Shown here piece by piece: positions 8,370-16,673 of a DNA stretch of 64,000 nt. Source of the stretch: Pseudomonas viridiflava (GTDB taxonomy: Bacteria; Pseudomonadota; Gammaproteobacteria; Pseudomonadales; Pseudomonadaceae). The position numbers and the translations under genes are program-made. How positions within the stretch are numbered: position 1 is the stretch's first letter; each line of letters begins with the position of its first letter. The notes under the pieces were generated by a model that saw only the letters and a list, made by a program, of their open reading frames with translations, was not told the origin of the DNA and did no database searches. The stretch is taken from positions 183,136 through 247,135 of the forward strand of contig NZ_RBTP01000042.1 in NCBI RefSeq assembly GCF_003702045.1. Reading direction: 5' to 3'.

Positions 8370-9664
8370 TCGATGCGAACTCGCAGTTCTTTGCCATCCT
8401 CACGAAAGTGGGTGAGGCCAAGCAGGCGAATGCCGATGCGCTTGGCATTCCCTGGTTGCTCACACACATGGGCGTCGGTGATGCCAACGGCACGGACCCG
8501 GTGCCAGACAGGCTGCAAACGAAGCTGATTAACGAATGGCGACGCCGTCCGTTGAATCAACTCAAGATCGATCCGGCCAACGAAGCCGTGATCATTGCCG
8601 AGCAGATCATCCCCGCCGATGAAGGCGGCAAATGGATTCGCGAAATAGGGCTCTATGACGCGGATGGGGATCTGGTTGCGGTTGCTAATTGTGCGCCTAG
8701 CTTTAAGCCGGTGCTGTCCCAAGGCTCGGGGCGGACTCAGGTTGTGCGGATGAATTTCATTGTGACGAACTCTGGGGTGATCACGCTCAAGATTGACCCG
8801 GCCGTCGTACTGGCCACCCGTGAATACGTCGACGGCCTTACGGGCCGAGCCAGTCAGGCGGACGCTGAGAAAGGCGAAGACAGCACCCTGATCATGACGG
8901 CGCTTCGGGTGTTCCAGGCGATTGCCAAGGTGGTGCGTCAGGCCACGGAGACCGCATCAGGCTGGGCCAAAATATCGACGCAGGATCAGGTGTCCGCTGG
9001 CGTGAATGACGCGACCATCGTGACGCCTAAAAAAATGCGCGGCGCACAGGCCAGTCAGGCCGAGGCTGAACTGGGGACGAATGACACCAAACTGATGACA
9101 CCGCTTCGGGTGTTTCAAGCGGTCGCGCAACCGAAGCGATTCGCAATGTTTACCGCTAACGGTAGTTGGACATGCCCAGCAGGCGTCACGGAAATCCTGG
9201 TCAATGCCTGTGGCGGCGGGGCGGGCGGCGCTGGTTCAAATGGATCGACAAATACCGGTCAGGGCGGTGGTGGTGGCGCATGCCTACGTGATCAGCGCTA
9301 CGCCGTTGAACCGGGGAAAGTCTACGCGGTGACCATCGGCAAAGGTGGTGCTGGCGGGGCAGTTAATTCCGATGGCGTCGGGGGTTCTCTGACCAGTTTG
9401 GGTGCTGTCTTCACGTTGCCAGGGGGCGTTGCCGGATCGAAAAACGGCATGGGGTTCGGCGGTCCTGGTGGCTGGGGCGGCCAGCCGGGCGGCGATTCGT
9501 TTGCGTTGGGTGGTGCAGGCGGATCGACTTTGTTCGGGTCGGGCGGTGCTTCCCGTGCAGCCTCCGGTTATCAGGGCACGGGCTTTGGGGCTGGTGGCGC
9601 TGGCGGCTCTATTAACTGGGCTGGCGGTGCCGGTACCGATGGCTTTATCTCAATCAGGTGGTAA
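8366..9664 (+). CDS. H: Tail fibre protein with glycine-rich tip
   Basis: 432 residues. The N-terminal ~150 residues match the tail-collar fibre family that anchors P2-type fibres to the baseplate (WLLTHMGVGDANGTDP and WIREIGLYDADGDLVAVAN). Two copies of a repeat follow (A.QADAEKGEDSTLIMTALRVFQA near 169 and SQAEAELGTNDTKLMTPLRVFQA near 229), a common shaft pattern. From about residue 265 the sequence becomes very glycine-rich (GGGAGGAGS, GQGGGGGA and similar) and ends in GTDGFISIRW. This glycine-rich tip is the likely host-receptor binding part and the likely variable region. Confidence 0.92.
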   Translation: MIDANSQFFAILTKVGEAKQANADALGIPWLLTHMGVGDANGTDPVPDRLQTKLINEWRRRPLNQLKIDPANEAVIIAEQIIPADEGGKWIREIGLYDADGDLVAVANCAPSFKPVLSQGSGRTQVVRMNFIVTNSGVITLKIDPAVVLATREYVDGLTGRASQADAEKGEDSTLIMTALRVFQAIAKVVRQATETASGWAKISTQDQVSAGVNDATIVTPKKMRGAQASQAEAELGTNDTKLMTPLRVFQAVAQPKRFAMFTANGSWTCPAGVTEILVNACGGGAGGAGSNGSTNTGQGGGGGACLRDQRYAVEPGKVYAVTIGKGGAGGAVNSDGVGGSLTSLGAVFTLPGGVAGSKNGMGFGGPGGWGGQPGGDSFALGGAGGSTLFGSGGASRAASGYQGTGFGAGGAGGSINWAGGAGTDGFISIRW

Positions 9665-9670
9665 ACGGCA

Positions 9671-10105
9671 ATGAAAACGCAAAAAGGGCATTGGTATGCC
9701 CATATTCAAACTGCTCGGGTTGTCTGGATTTTTACTCAGGCGGATCTGCCAGAATTCAATGAAAACGACATCGAGGTCATTGACGTGACATCACTTGCAC
9801 CCAGACCGCAAGTGGGGTGGGTTGTTATTGATGGCGTACTTGAGCCTCCGCCCGATCAGTCTGTGGTTGAGTTGGCCGCTGTTGAGCGCGTCTGGCGGGA
9901 CGGCCAGTTGACGGCTACCCAATGGCTGACCGGCCGTCATCGAGATGAAATAGATCTGGGCGACGTTCTGACATTGACCGCTGACCAATACGTCGAGCTG
10001 CTGACGTTCCGCAAGGCGCTGCGTGACTGGCCCCAAGGCGCACAGTTTCCTTATGCGACGCATCGCCCTTCGCCTCCAGACTGGATGGCTGCTCAAGCCC
10101 TCTGA
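9671..10105 (+). CDS. Tail fibre assembly chaperone
   Basis: 144 residues, directly after the fibre gene. The C-terminal half (VERVWRDGQLTATQWLTGRHRDEIDLG..., then ALRDWPQGAQFPY and RPSPPDWM) has the helix and W-P-x-x-P features of phage tail assembly chaperones that fold or attach fibre tips. Its position after the fibre gene fits P2 gpG or Tfa-like roles. Two terminator-like hairpins follow. Confidence 0.82.
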   Translation: MKTQKGHWYAHIQTARVVWIFTQADLPEFNENDIEVIDVTSLAPRPQVGWVVIDGVLEPPPDQSVVELAAVERVWRDGQLTATQWLTGRHRDEIDLGDVLTLTADQYVELLTFRKALRDWPQGAQFPYATHRPSPPDWMAAQAL

Positions 10106-10175
10106 ATGCCCCGCACTGCCCGGGCGTTTTTTCCCTGCACAGCAAAAAAACATAACCTCGCTTTGCGGGGTTTTT
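10106..10175 (+). terminator. Double terminator-like hairpins between fibre and sheath operons
   Basis: The first hairpin (ATGCCC near 10106 pairing with GGGCGT near 10124) ends in TTTTTT. The second (ACCTCGC 10155-10161, loop TTT, GCGGGGT 10165-10171) ends in TTTTT and is followed by the sheath ribosome site. In P2 the V-to-G genes and the FI-to-D genes are separate late operons, so a break here is expected. Confidence 0.7.
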
Positions 10176-10195
10176 CCGTTTCTGGAGATCGTCTT

Positions 10196-11359
10196 ATGAG
10201 TTTCTTCCACGGCGTGACTATGACGAACGTCGACACCGGCGCACGTACCATCTCGTTGCCTACTTCCTCGATCATCGGTCTGGTCGACACGTTTACCGAA
10301 GCGCCTGCGCGCAGTGCCAAAGTCAACGACCTCGTACTGATCACGACCGAGCGTGAAGCTATCGCTGCATTTGGTCCCGACTCGGCTATTACCAAAGCCT
10401 GTCAGGCGATCTACGTGAAAGCCAAGGCGGTAATCGTTGCATGTGGCGTCGCGAAGCTGGATGACCCGGCCCAGCAAACTTCGGCCATCATCGGCGGCGT
10501 GAAAGCTGACGGCACCCGCACCGGGCTCCAGGCACTGCTGGATGGGAAAAGCCGCTTCAATGCCCAGCCGCGTTTGCTGATTGCGCCCAAGCACAGCGCG
10601 ACTCTGGCGGTCGGCACCGCAATGGCGGCACTCGCCGACAAGCTCCGTGCGCTGCCCATCTTCGATGGTCCCAACACCACCGACGAAGCGGTTATGGCCT
10701 ACGCCAAGAACTTCGGCGGCAAACGTTCTTTCATGGTCGACCCTGGCGTCCAGTACTGGGACACCGTTGCTAGCGCAACGATTGACGCACCGGGTTCTGC
10801 CTGGGTGGCGGGCTTGTTTGCCTGGACCGACGCCGAGTACGGATTCTGGGCGTCGCCGTCCAACAAAGAGTTCGCGGGGATCACCGGCACCACGCGGCCC
10901 ATCGAGTTTCTGGACGGCGACGAAACGTGCCGGGCCAACCTGCTCAACAACGCCAACATCGCGACAATCATCCGCGACGACGGTTACCGCCTGTGGGGCA
11001 ACCGCACCCTGAGCAGCGACCCCAAGTGGGCGTTCGTCACCCGTGTACGCACGATGGACATCGTCATGGACGCGATCCTCTACGGGCACAAGTGGGCCGT
11101 CGACCGCTCGATCACTGCGACCTATATCAAGGACGTGACAGAGGGCCTGCAGGCGTTCATGCGTGATCTGAAAAATCAGGGGGCGATCATCAACTTTGAA
11201 GTGTTCGCGGACACCGAGCTGAACACGGCCAGCCAGCTGGAGCAGGGCAAGGTGTACTGGAACATTCGTTTCACCGACGTACCGCCTGCCGAAAACCCCA
11301 ACTTCCGCGTTGAAGTCACCAACCAATGGCTGACCGAAGTGCTCGACTCTGCTGCTTAA
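10196..11359 (+). CDS. FI: Contractile tail sheath protein
   Basis: 387 residues from the ATG at 10196, which has a TGGAG site ten bases upstream; an upstream in-frame start at 10106 runs through a terminator hairpin and is rejected. Family marks are the N-terminal FFHGVTMTNVDTGARTI, LPTSSIIGLVDTF near 22-34, and the C-terminal FRVEVTNQWLTEVL. Sheath subunits wrap the tube and contract to drive it through the envelope. The tube gene follows 12 bases later. Confidence 0.95.
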   Translation: MSFFHGVTMTNVDTGARTISLPTSSIIGLVDTFTEAPARSAKVNDLVLITTEREAIAAFGPDSAITKACQAIYVKAKAVIVACGVAKLDDPAQQTSAIIGGVKADGTRTGLQALLDGKSRFNAQPRLLIAPKHSATLAVGTAMAALADKLRALPIFDGPNTTDEAVMAYAKNFGGKRSFMVDPGVQYWDTVASATIDAPGSAWVAGLFAWTDAEYGFWASPSNKEFAGITGTTRPIEFLDGDETCRANLLNNANIATIIRDDGYRLWGNRTLSSDPKWAFVTRVRTMDIVMDAILYGHKWAVDRSITATYIKDVTEGLQAFMRDLKNQGAIINFEVFADTELNTASQLEQGKVYWNIRFTDVPPAENPNFRVEVTNQWLTEVLDSAA

Positions 11360-11371
11360 GGAGCTGCAACG

Positions 11372-11881
11372 ATGGCAATGATTCCCGAAACACTGAGCAA
11401 CCTGAACCTGTTCGTGGACGGTGTCAGCTTTCAGGGCGACGTACCCAGCCTGACCCTGCCTAAGATGACGCTCAAGACCGAAGAGCATCGTGGTGGCGGT
11501 ATGGATGCGCCGGTCGAACTGGACATGGGCATGGAAAAGCAGGAGTCGAACTTCACCACCACGGGCGTGCGCCGTGAGTCGCTGAAGTTCTTCGGCCTCG
11601 CTGACGGTACCGCTTTCAACGGTGTTTTCCGCGGTGCTTTCAAGGGGCTCAAGGGCAAGATCACCCCGGTGGTGGTGACCCAGCGTGGCCGACTCAAAGA
11701 GGTCGACATGGGGGACTGGAAGGCCGGTGACAAGTCCGAGATCAAACACGCCGTCGCGCTCACTTACTACAAGCTGGAAGTGGATGGCCGTCTGATCTAC
11801 GAGATTGATGTGCTGGGTATGAAACGCGTCATTGACGGTGTGGACCAGCTCGCTGCAGAACGTTCGGCCCTTGGCCTCTGA
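11372..11881 (+). CDS. FII: Major tail tube protein
   Basis: 169 residues, the size of P2 FII. Recognisable by IPETLSNLNLFVDG at the start, LPKMTLKTEEHRGGGMDAPVE near 27-47 and the C-terminal KLEVDGRLIYEIDVLGMKRVI (about 130-150). It polymerises into the inner tube under the sheath. An AAGGAG-like site precedes the ATG. Confidence 0.95.
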   Translation: MAMIPETLSNLNLFVDGVSFQGDVPSLTLPKMTLKTEEHRGGGMDAPVELDMGMEKQESNFTTTGVRRESLKFFGLADGTAFNGVFRGAFKGLKGKITPVVVTQRGRLKEVDMGDWKAGDKSEIKHAVALTYYKLEVDGRLIYEIDVLGMKRVIDGVDQLAAERSALGL

Positions 11882-11896
11882 TAGAAGGAAAACTCT

Positions 11897-12199
11897 GTGT
11901 CCCAAGTAAATACCAACCCGAAGTGGATGACCCTGACTGCCGAGAACGTTTCGGTAAAGCTGACCAAACCTGCGGAGGTCAACAGCGTTCAGGTCGACAG
12001 CATCACCATGCGTGCCCCGACAGTACGCGATGTGCGCACGGCCCAGGCAGCTGCCAATGGCGATGACGAACAACGTGAACTGAACCTGTTCGCATCTCTG
12101 GCAGAGATGGGCGTCCGCGATCTGGAAGGGCTGTCTCTCAAAGACTACAGCCGCCTGCAGGCCGGTTATTTTCGCCTGGTGCGCGACGACGAGCTTTGA
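11897..12199 (+). CDS. E: Tail assembly chaperone gpE
   Basis: 100 residues starting at GTG 11897 with an AAGGAAA site upstream. The region EVNSVQVDSITMRAPTVRDVRTAQAA and the end DYSRLQAGYFRLV fit the tail assembly protein E family of contractile phages. As in P2, the gene sits between tube and tape measure, and a second frame opens at its stop codon (see E' below). gpE and its frameshift product coat the tape measure protein during tube growth. Confidence 0.9.
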   Translation: MSQVNTNPKWMTLTAENVSVKLTKPAEVNSVQVDSITMRAPTVRDVRTAQAAANGDDEQRELNLFASLAEMGVRDLEGLSLKDYSRLQAGYFRLVRDDEL

Positions 12200-12311
12200 T
12201 CCCGCGCTGCAAAGGCTCGCGGCGAAGCGGCTCGCCAAAGAGCTAGGTTTTTCTTCGGCGGAAATCATGTCCATGTCTTTCTCGGACATGATCTGGTGGC
12301 TCACGGACTGA
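12198..12311 (+). CDS. E': gpE' extension, probably made by frameshift from gpE
   Basis: A 37-codon open stretch begins at the gpE stop in the +1 frame and encodes DPALQRLAAKRLAKELGFSS then AEIMSMSFSDMIWWLTD. The Phe-Ser-x-x-Glu-Ile and Trp-Trp pattern resembles the GpE (E') family. There is no start codon with a ribosome site in this frame before 12267, so it is likely translated only as a fusion to gpE. The junction GAG CTT TGA T is a CTT-TGA sequence like the +1 slip site of prfB; a -2 shift would give the same frame. Coordinates give the extension only; the fused product would span 11897-12311. Confidence 0.7.
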   Translation, partial: DPALQRLAAKRLAKELGFSSAEIMSMSFSDMIWWLTD

Positions 12312-12334
12312 GCCCATCCCAACATCAGAGGTGA

Positions 12335-15097
12335 ATGATGGCGAACAATCTGGCGCTGGGCCTGGTGATTGGCGGCGCTGTCAGTCCGACCGTGGGTGCG
12401 GCATTCAACACCGTTGAAAACCGCATCAAGAAGCTGGAGCAGCGCGGCAATCAGGCCAAGGTGCTGAGGAACACGATTGGCGAAACGATGCGCCTTCGTG
12501 ACGAGTGGAAGAAGGCGCACGACACTGGTGCCGCATCGGCCTCCGGGTTGTTGCGCAAGCTTGAAGGCAACCTCGATACCCTGCGCAAACAGGGTGTTCA
12601 GGTCGGCAAACTCAGGCAGGAATACCAGTCCCTTGACCGTGTGGCCAGAAGCATGGACCTCAAGGTCAAGGGGCATCATCAGATCGATGAAGGCAAAGCC
12701 AAGCTCAGGTCCGGGATCGGCACCGCCGTCGCCGGAGTCGGAGCGTTGGCGGTACCGACCAAAATCAGTGCCGACTATCAGGCGATCATTCGGGACATCG
12801 CCATCAAGGCCGGTGTGGCCAACAAGCCACAGGAAGCGGAGCTGACCACCTCGGTGATCAAGACTTCGCAGGACACCGGTATGGCCCGCAACGAGGTGGC
12901 CGACCTGGTCAACAAGCTGGTCGGCGCTGGTATGAGCCTGGACAAGGCGTTGTCCTATGCGCCGGTGGCGGCCAAGTTCGCTGTCGGACAGGGTGCCAGC
13001 GGCACCGATACGGCCAACATGATCCAGGCGCTGCAGCAGAATGCCAAGATCACCGATCCCAAGATCATGGAGAAAGCCCTCGAGGCGGTCGCCATGCAGG
13101 GGCAGGCAGGTAGCTTTGAGGCCAGCGACATGGCGCGCTGGTTCCCGCAGTTACTTGCGGGCATGGGCAAGCTGGGCGTGACCGGAATGGACTCGGTGAG
13201 CCAGCTCGGTGCGATGCTTCAGGTTCAGATGAAAACGGCTGGCGGCTCAGATGAGGCAGCCAACAACCTGAAGAACTGGATGGAGAAGATCGGCTCCACC
13301 GACGTGGTGAAGTCGTACAAGGACGTTGGTATCGATTATCAGGGCTCCCTGAACACCGGCATCCAGAAAGGGATGTCGACGCTGGAGTCCAGCTTCGCGC
13401 TGGCCCAGCACTACATTGAGAAGACCGACCCGGCGAAAGCCAAAAAGATGAAGGATGCCACGGAGAAAATCAGCAAAGAGGCTGATCCGGCCAAGGCCAA
13501 GGAGATGCTGGACTCGCTGGAGCAGGCTCTGCGCACTGGCGACCTCTTTGCCGACATGCAGGTCAAAGCCGCGCTGACGGCGTACTCGCAGAACCGTGCC
13601 CTGTACGACCAGTTAAAAAAGGATTCACAGAACGCCTCCGGAATCCTCGACAAGAACCTCGCCGAGCGCCGCGGTGCGTCGTCGCAGATCTGGGCCGAGA
13701 CGTTCCAAGCGGTCAATGATTCGATGCGTAGCGTCGGTGATGCGATTCGTCCCGTTACCGACGCTGTCGCCAAAGGCATCACGGCAACGGCCAAGGGCTT
13801 CACAGCGCTTTCTGACACGTCCCAACCTGTGGTGCTGGCCATCACCGCTGTAGGCGCAGGGCTGGTGGCGCTCAAGTCAGCGGCGGGTGCTTTCAAAATC
13901 GGTAAGGGGCTGCTCAATCTGGGGCGCGGGTCGCTCGGCGGCAACCCGAACAAGGTTCAGAAAGTCTATGTCACCAATTCTGGCGACAAGAACGACAAGC
14001 CCGAGGGCAAGGTGGGTGCCGTCAAAGGATTGCTTGAGACTGGTCTCAAAGCCTTCAAGGGCAAAGACAAGCCAAAGGGTAAGGATAAGGACAAGCCGGG
14101 CGCTGACGGCAAGGACAGCACTGATGATGGGGATGAGGCAGAGGAGGGCGGTAAGACTGGGTTTGATCCTGTCGAAACCGGGCTGAAACTGCTCGATATC
14201 TTCGGCGAGGCCAGCAACGACGGGGACGGTGCCGGTAGCTCGCGCAGCAGTTCGGAGCCGCAGAAGGTGTTCGTCGTCAACGCCAATGCCATCGGCGGCG
14301 GTGCTGGTGCCGGTGGGCCGGGAGATCAGCGTCGTTCACGGCGCAGCCGTCGCCGCGGTGCTGCTAGCGGCGGCGCGGGCAGTCGACGCGCAGGTCCTCC
14401 TCGACCACCGATACCGCCGAGCCCGCCCGTGCCACCTCCTGCGGCGGGCCGACTGGCACGTCTTGCCGGTGCCGCAGGAAAATTGGGCGGTGTTGCCAAG
14501 CTGGTCCCCGGTGGGAAATTTCTGGATGCCGGGATGTTGGCTCTGGACACCTATCAGAACGCCGGGACCCAGGACGAGAAAGCGGAAGGCTACGGTGGTG
14601 CTGCCGGAGGATTGGCCGGTGCGTTGGCAGGTGGCGCGGCGGGTGCTGCAATCGGCTCCATCGTGCCGGTGATCGGCACGGCGATCGGCGGTGCGGTCGG
14701 TGCGTTTCTGGGCGGCATGGGCGGTGAGGGCATCGGCGGCTTTCTGGGCAAAGCGTTGTTTGGTTCGGATGAGAAGGCCGAGGCTGTTGCCGACAAGGCA
14801 GGGGAAGCCAAGCCCGCTGCGATGCCTGGTGATGTCGTCAAAGCGATGGCCGCAGCGACGCCTGCGCCGCTGGCGTTGCCCGCTATCGTCAATGCGTCCG
14901 AGAAGGCCAAGCCCGAGTCCACCAAGGTCGACCAGCAATTCACCTTCTCGCCACACATGCCCGTTAGCGTACAGGGCGATGTGAAGGACCCGGCCCAGTT
15001 GGCGCGTGAAATCGCTCCGTTTCTCCAGCGTCAGTTCGAAGAGTTCAGCCGCCAGGCTGCAGCCCGTCAACTGTTTGATGCCCCACACGTGGGGTGA
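12335..15097 (+). CDS. T: Tail tape measure protein
   Basis: 920 residues; two adjacent ATGs (12335 and 12338) follow an AGAGGTG site. The first ~120 residues are coiled coil, then a conserved region with ISADYQAIIRDIAIKAG, an amphipathic middle, a Lys/Asp/Gly-rich low-complexity stretch (about 545-610), a basic Arg-rich stretch near 665-690, and a glycine-zipper membrane-like region (GALAGGAAGAAIGSIVPVIG, about 755-805). The length would set a tail of roughly 130-140 nm using about 1.5 angstrom per residue. The zipper region could insert into the inner membrane during DNA entry. Confidence 0.93.
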   Translation: MMANNLALGLVIGGAVSPTVGAAFNTVENRIKKLEQRGNQAKVLRNTIGETMRLRDEWKKAHDTGAASASGLLRKLEGNLDTLRKQGVQVGKLRQEYQSLDRVARSMDLKVKGHHQIDEGKAKLRSGIGTAVAGVGALAVPTKISADYQAIIRDIAIKAGVANKPQEAELTTSVIKTSQDTGMARNEVADLVNKLVGAGMSLDKALSYAPVAAKFAVGQGASGTDTANMIQALQQNAKITDPKIMEKALEAVAMQGQAGSFEASDMARWFPQLLAGMGKLGVTGMDSVSQLGAMLQVQMKTAGGSDEAANNLKNWMEKIGSTDVVKSYKDVGIDYQGSLNTGIQKGMSTLESSFALAQHYIEKTDPAKAKKMKDATEKISKEADPAKAKEMLDSLEQALRTGDLFADMQVKAALTAYSQNRALYDQLKKDSQNASGILDKNLAERRGASSQIWAETFQAVNDSMRSVGDAIRPVTDAVAKGITATAKGFTALSDTSQPVVLAITAVGAGLVALKSAAGAFKIGKGLLNLGRGSLGGNPNKVQKVYVTNSGDKNDKPEGKVGAVKGLLETGLKAFKGKDKPKGKDKDKPGADGKDSTDDGDEAEEGGKTGFDPVETGLKLLDIFGEASNDGDGAGSSRSSSEPQKVFVVNANAIGGGAGAGGPGDQRRSRRSRRRGAASGGAGSRRAGPPRPPIPPSPPVPPPAAGRLARLAGAAGKLGGVAKLVPGGKFLDAGMLALDTYQNAGTQDEKAEGYGGAAGGLAGALAGGAAGAAIGSIVPVIGTAIGGAVGAFLGGMGGEGIGGFLGKALFGSDEKAEAVADKAGEAKPAAMPGDVVKAMAAATPAPLALPAIVNASEKAKPESTKVDQQFTFSPHMPVSVQGDVKDPAQLAREIAPFLQRQFEEFSRQAAARQLFDAPHVG

Positions 15098-15106
15098 GGA
15101 AAGGTC

Positions 15107-15952
15107 ATGGCTTATGCAGAACAACTCCAGTCTTCTTTGAAGTACCTGGTATCCGCTGGCGAGGTGGGGCGCCGTAGCTTGGACGGCATGCTTGGACCCT
15201 TGAATGGGGCCATCAGCGATATGACCGGTGCTGCCTCGGAGCTTGAGAACATTCCGTTCATTGGTCCTGCCATCGGCGCGAAGCTGCAGCGCACCATGCG
15301 TGGCATCAACGTCGCCCAGTCCACGGTTGGCAGAGTGGTGTCGATGTACGGGCAGGCCACCACCGCGATGTCGCAGGTACAGGAGCGCATGGGGACATTA
15401 AAGGAACAGGCATCGAAGGCCGGTGCTGCAATCAACCGGGCAGCCGGGAGTGTTAGCCCCGCGCTCAGCAATATCGTGCCGACTGGCAGCTTCCAAACAC
15501 AGACCACGCCTGCGCCGGAGGCGGTCAAGCCGTTTCCACATTTGTTGATCGTCCAGCCGCTCAAGCCCGAGGCCCAGCCGTACTACTTCAACCTGGACAC
15601 GGCGGCGTTTGACGAGTTGCGACGACAGACCGCGTTTCGCTGGGCAGGCCAAGAACGTCTGACACGCAGCATTGCCCAGCAGGCGGTCGGTCTGGGTGAC
15701 GACAAGCTCAGTTTGAAAGGCGCAATTTTCCCAGGCTTCAAGGGCGGGCTCAAGCAGCTGGACACCTTGCGCAGCATGGGACGCAATCTACAACCGCTGA
15801 GCCTGACCACGGGTTACGGCGAGGTGTTGGGCAACTGGTGCCTGCTTAGCGTGGATGAGGAACAGAGCAACCTGCTGGCCGGGGGCATCCCTCGCAAGCA
15901 GGGCTTTTCACTGGAGTTTGTGAGCTATGGCGACGATCTGCAGAACGTCTGA
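15107..15952 (+). CDS. U: Tail protein U
   Basis: 281 residues. It is longer than P2 gpU because of an N-terminal helical extension (about 1-140, Ala/Gly/Ser-rich). The C-terminal ~140 residues carry the gpU-type core: FPHLLIVQPLKPEAQPYYF, FRWAGQERLTR.IAQQ, FPGFKGGLKQLDTLRSMG and GYGEVLGNWCLLSVDE. Proteins of this family sit at the distal tube/hub or terminate the tail. It ends inside the start of gpX, a 26-base overlap. Confidence 0.85.
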   Translation: MAYAEQLQSSLKYLVSAGEVGRRSLDGMLGPLNGAISDMTGAASELENIPFIGPAIGAKLQRTMRGINVAQSTVGRVVSMYGQATTAMSQVQERMGTLKEQASKAGAAINRAAGSVSPALSNIVPTGSFQTQTTPAPEAVKPFPHLLIVQPLKPEAQPYYFNLDTAAFDELRRQTAFRWAGQERLTRSIAQQAVGLGDDKLSLKGAIFPGFKGGLKQLDTLRSMGRNLQPLSLTTGYGEVLGNWCLLSVDEEQSNLLAGGIPRKQGFSLEFVSYGDDLQNV

Positions 15953-16133
15953 CGGGGATCTGCTGGACACGCTGTGTCAGCAGTATTACGGCCACCTGAG
16001 CGGTAGCGTTGAGGCCGTGCTGGATGCCAATCAGGGGTTGGCAGATGAACCCCAACCTTTTCGGGCTGGGGTGCAGATTTTATTGCCGGATTTGCTTACC
16101 CAGACCGATGAAGTGATTCAGTTGTGGGGTTAG
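15927..16133 (+). CDS. X: Tail protein X (LysM-like hub protein)
   Basis: 68 residues. The family features are RTSDGDLLDTLCQQYYG near the start, the central VEAVLDANQGLAD and the ending QILLPDL, a LysM-like fold also seen in P2 gpX and Mu-type hub proteins. It links tube initiator to gpD in the baseplate hub. The start is the ATG at 15927, inside the end of gpU. Its stop overlaps the stop of the reversed gene that follows. Confidence 0.92.
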   Translation: MATICRTSDGDLLDTLCQQYYGHLSGSVEAVLDANQGLADEPQPFRAGVQILLPDLLTQTDEVIQLWG

Positions 16134-16597
16134 CTCGCTGCCTTGATGCATTCCATAGCGGCTTGCAAATAGGACTGATGAGACTGGACGAACAACTTCT
16201 CATTGCTCCCAATCAGACCTTGCCATGATGTTGCTGCCTCAATGGAAGCTGTATTGCACTTTGCGAATGGAGTAAAAACCGTTCCAAACTTCGCGCCTTC
16301 ATCTTGAAGCTTGTTCAGGGCGATGGCCTGGTTGCGGCTTTGGGTGCCGTTCATGGTTCCCGACTTGGCCAGAGCATGTCCATCCTCGACTGCGCTGTTT
16401 AGTCTGACGATGAAATCCATAGCGTCCGCTTTTGGAATCTTTGCTGCGGCGTCTTGTGCTTCCAGATAGCGTTGGCCTCTGGCTTTGTCCTCGGCGCTGA
16501 CATGCTCGGGTGCGAGGTCAATCACCTCAAGTTTCTTTTCTGCTTGCACTGAGCCAGCGGCCAGCACGAGCAGGATCATTCCGGTAGTCCTTTTCAA
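16130..16597 (-). CDS. Moron: secreted or periplasmic protein of unknown function
   Basis: 155 residues, reversed relative to the tail operon and inserted between X and D, which are neighbours in P2-like phages. The N-terminus MKRTTGMILLVLAAGSVQA-E is a classic Sec signal peptide with an AxA-type cleavage site, and two cysteines remain in the mature part (near residues 113 and 149), which could form a disulfide. The mature protein is helical, with no family recognised. It has its own candidate promoter (TTCACT, 16 bases, TATAAA on the minus strand) and an AAGGATGG site. This arrangement is that of a lysogenic-conversion gene expressed from the prophage. Confidence 0.75.
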   Translation of the reverse strand: MKRTTGMILLVLAAGSVQAEKKLEVIDLAPEHVSAEDKARGQRYLEAQDAAAKIPKADAMDFIVRLNSAVEDGHALAKSGTMNGTQSRNQAIALNKLQDEGAKFGTVFTPFAKCNTASIEAATSWQGLIGSNEKLFVQSHQSYLQAAMECIKAAS

Positions 16598-16622
16598 CGT
16601 TCCATCCTTATTTATATTCGGC

Positions 16623-16644
16623 GGCGGATTCTAGTGAATCCGCC
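16623..16644. repeat. Perfect inverted repeat upstream of the moron and gpD
   Basis: GGCGGATTC (16623-16631), loop TAGT, GAATCCGCC (16636-16644). It lies between the divergent moron and gpD starts, about 26 bases from the moron start codon. No T-run follows closely on either strand. It could be an operator or a hairpin that insulates the moron promoter from late transcription. Confidence 0.8.
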
Positions 16645-16673
16645 ATGTCGTGTCATGGCTATAAGAAGGTCTC

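Noticed and set aside
10106..10195. Upstream start for the sheath gene
   Set aside because: The extra 30 residues would be encoded by two terminator-like hairpins and lack a ribosome site; the ATG at 10196 has TGGAG.
9791..12679. Minus-strand open frame of 962 codons
   Set aside because: It is antisense to the clear fibre-chaperone, sheath, tube and gpE genes, has no recognisable protein pattern, and arises from the codon bias of those genes.
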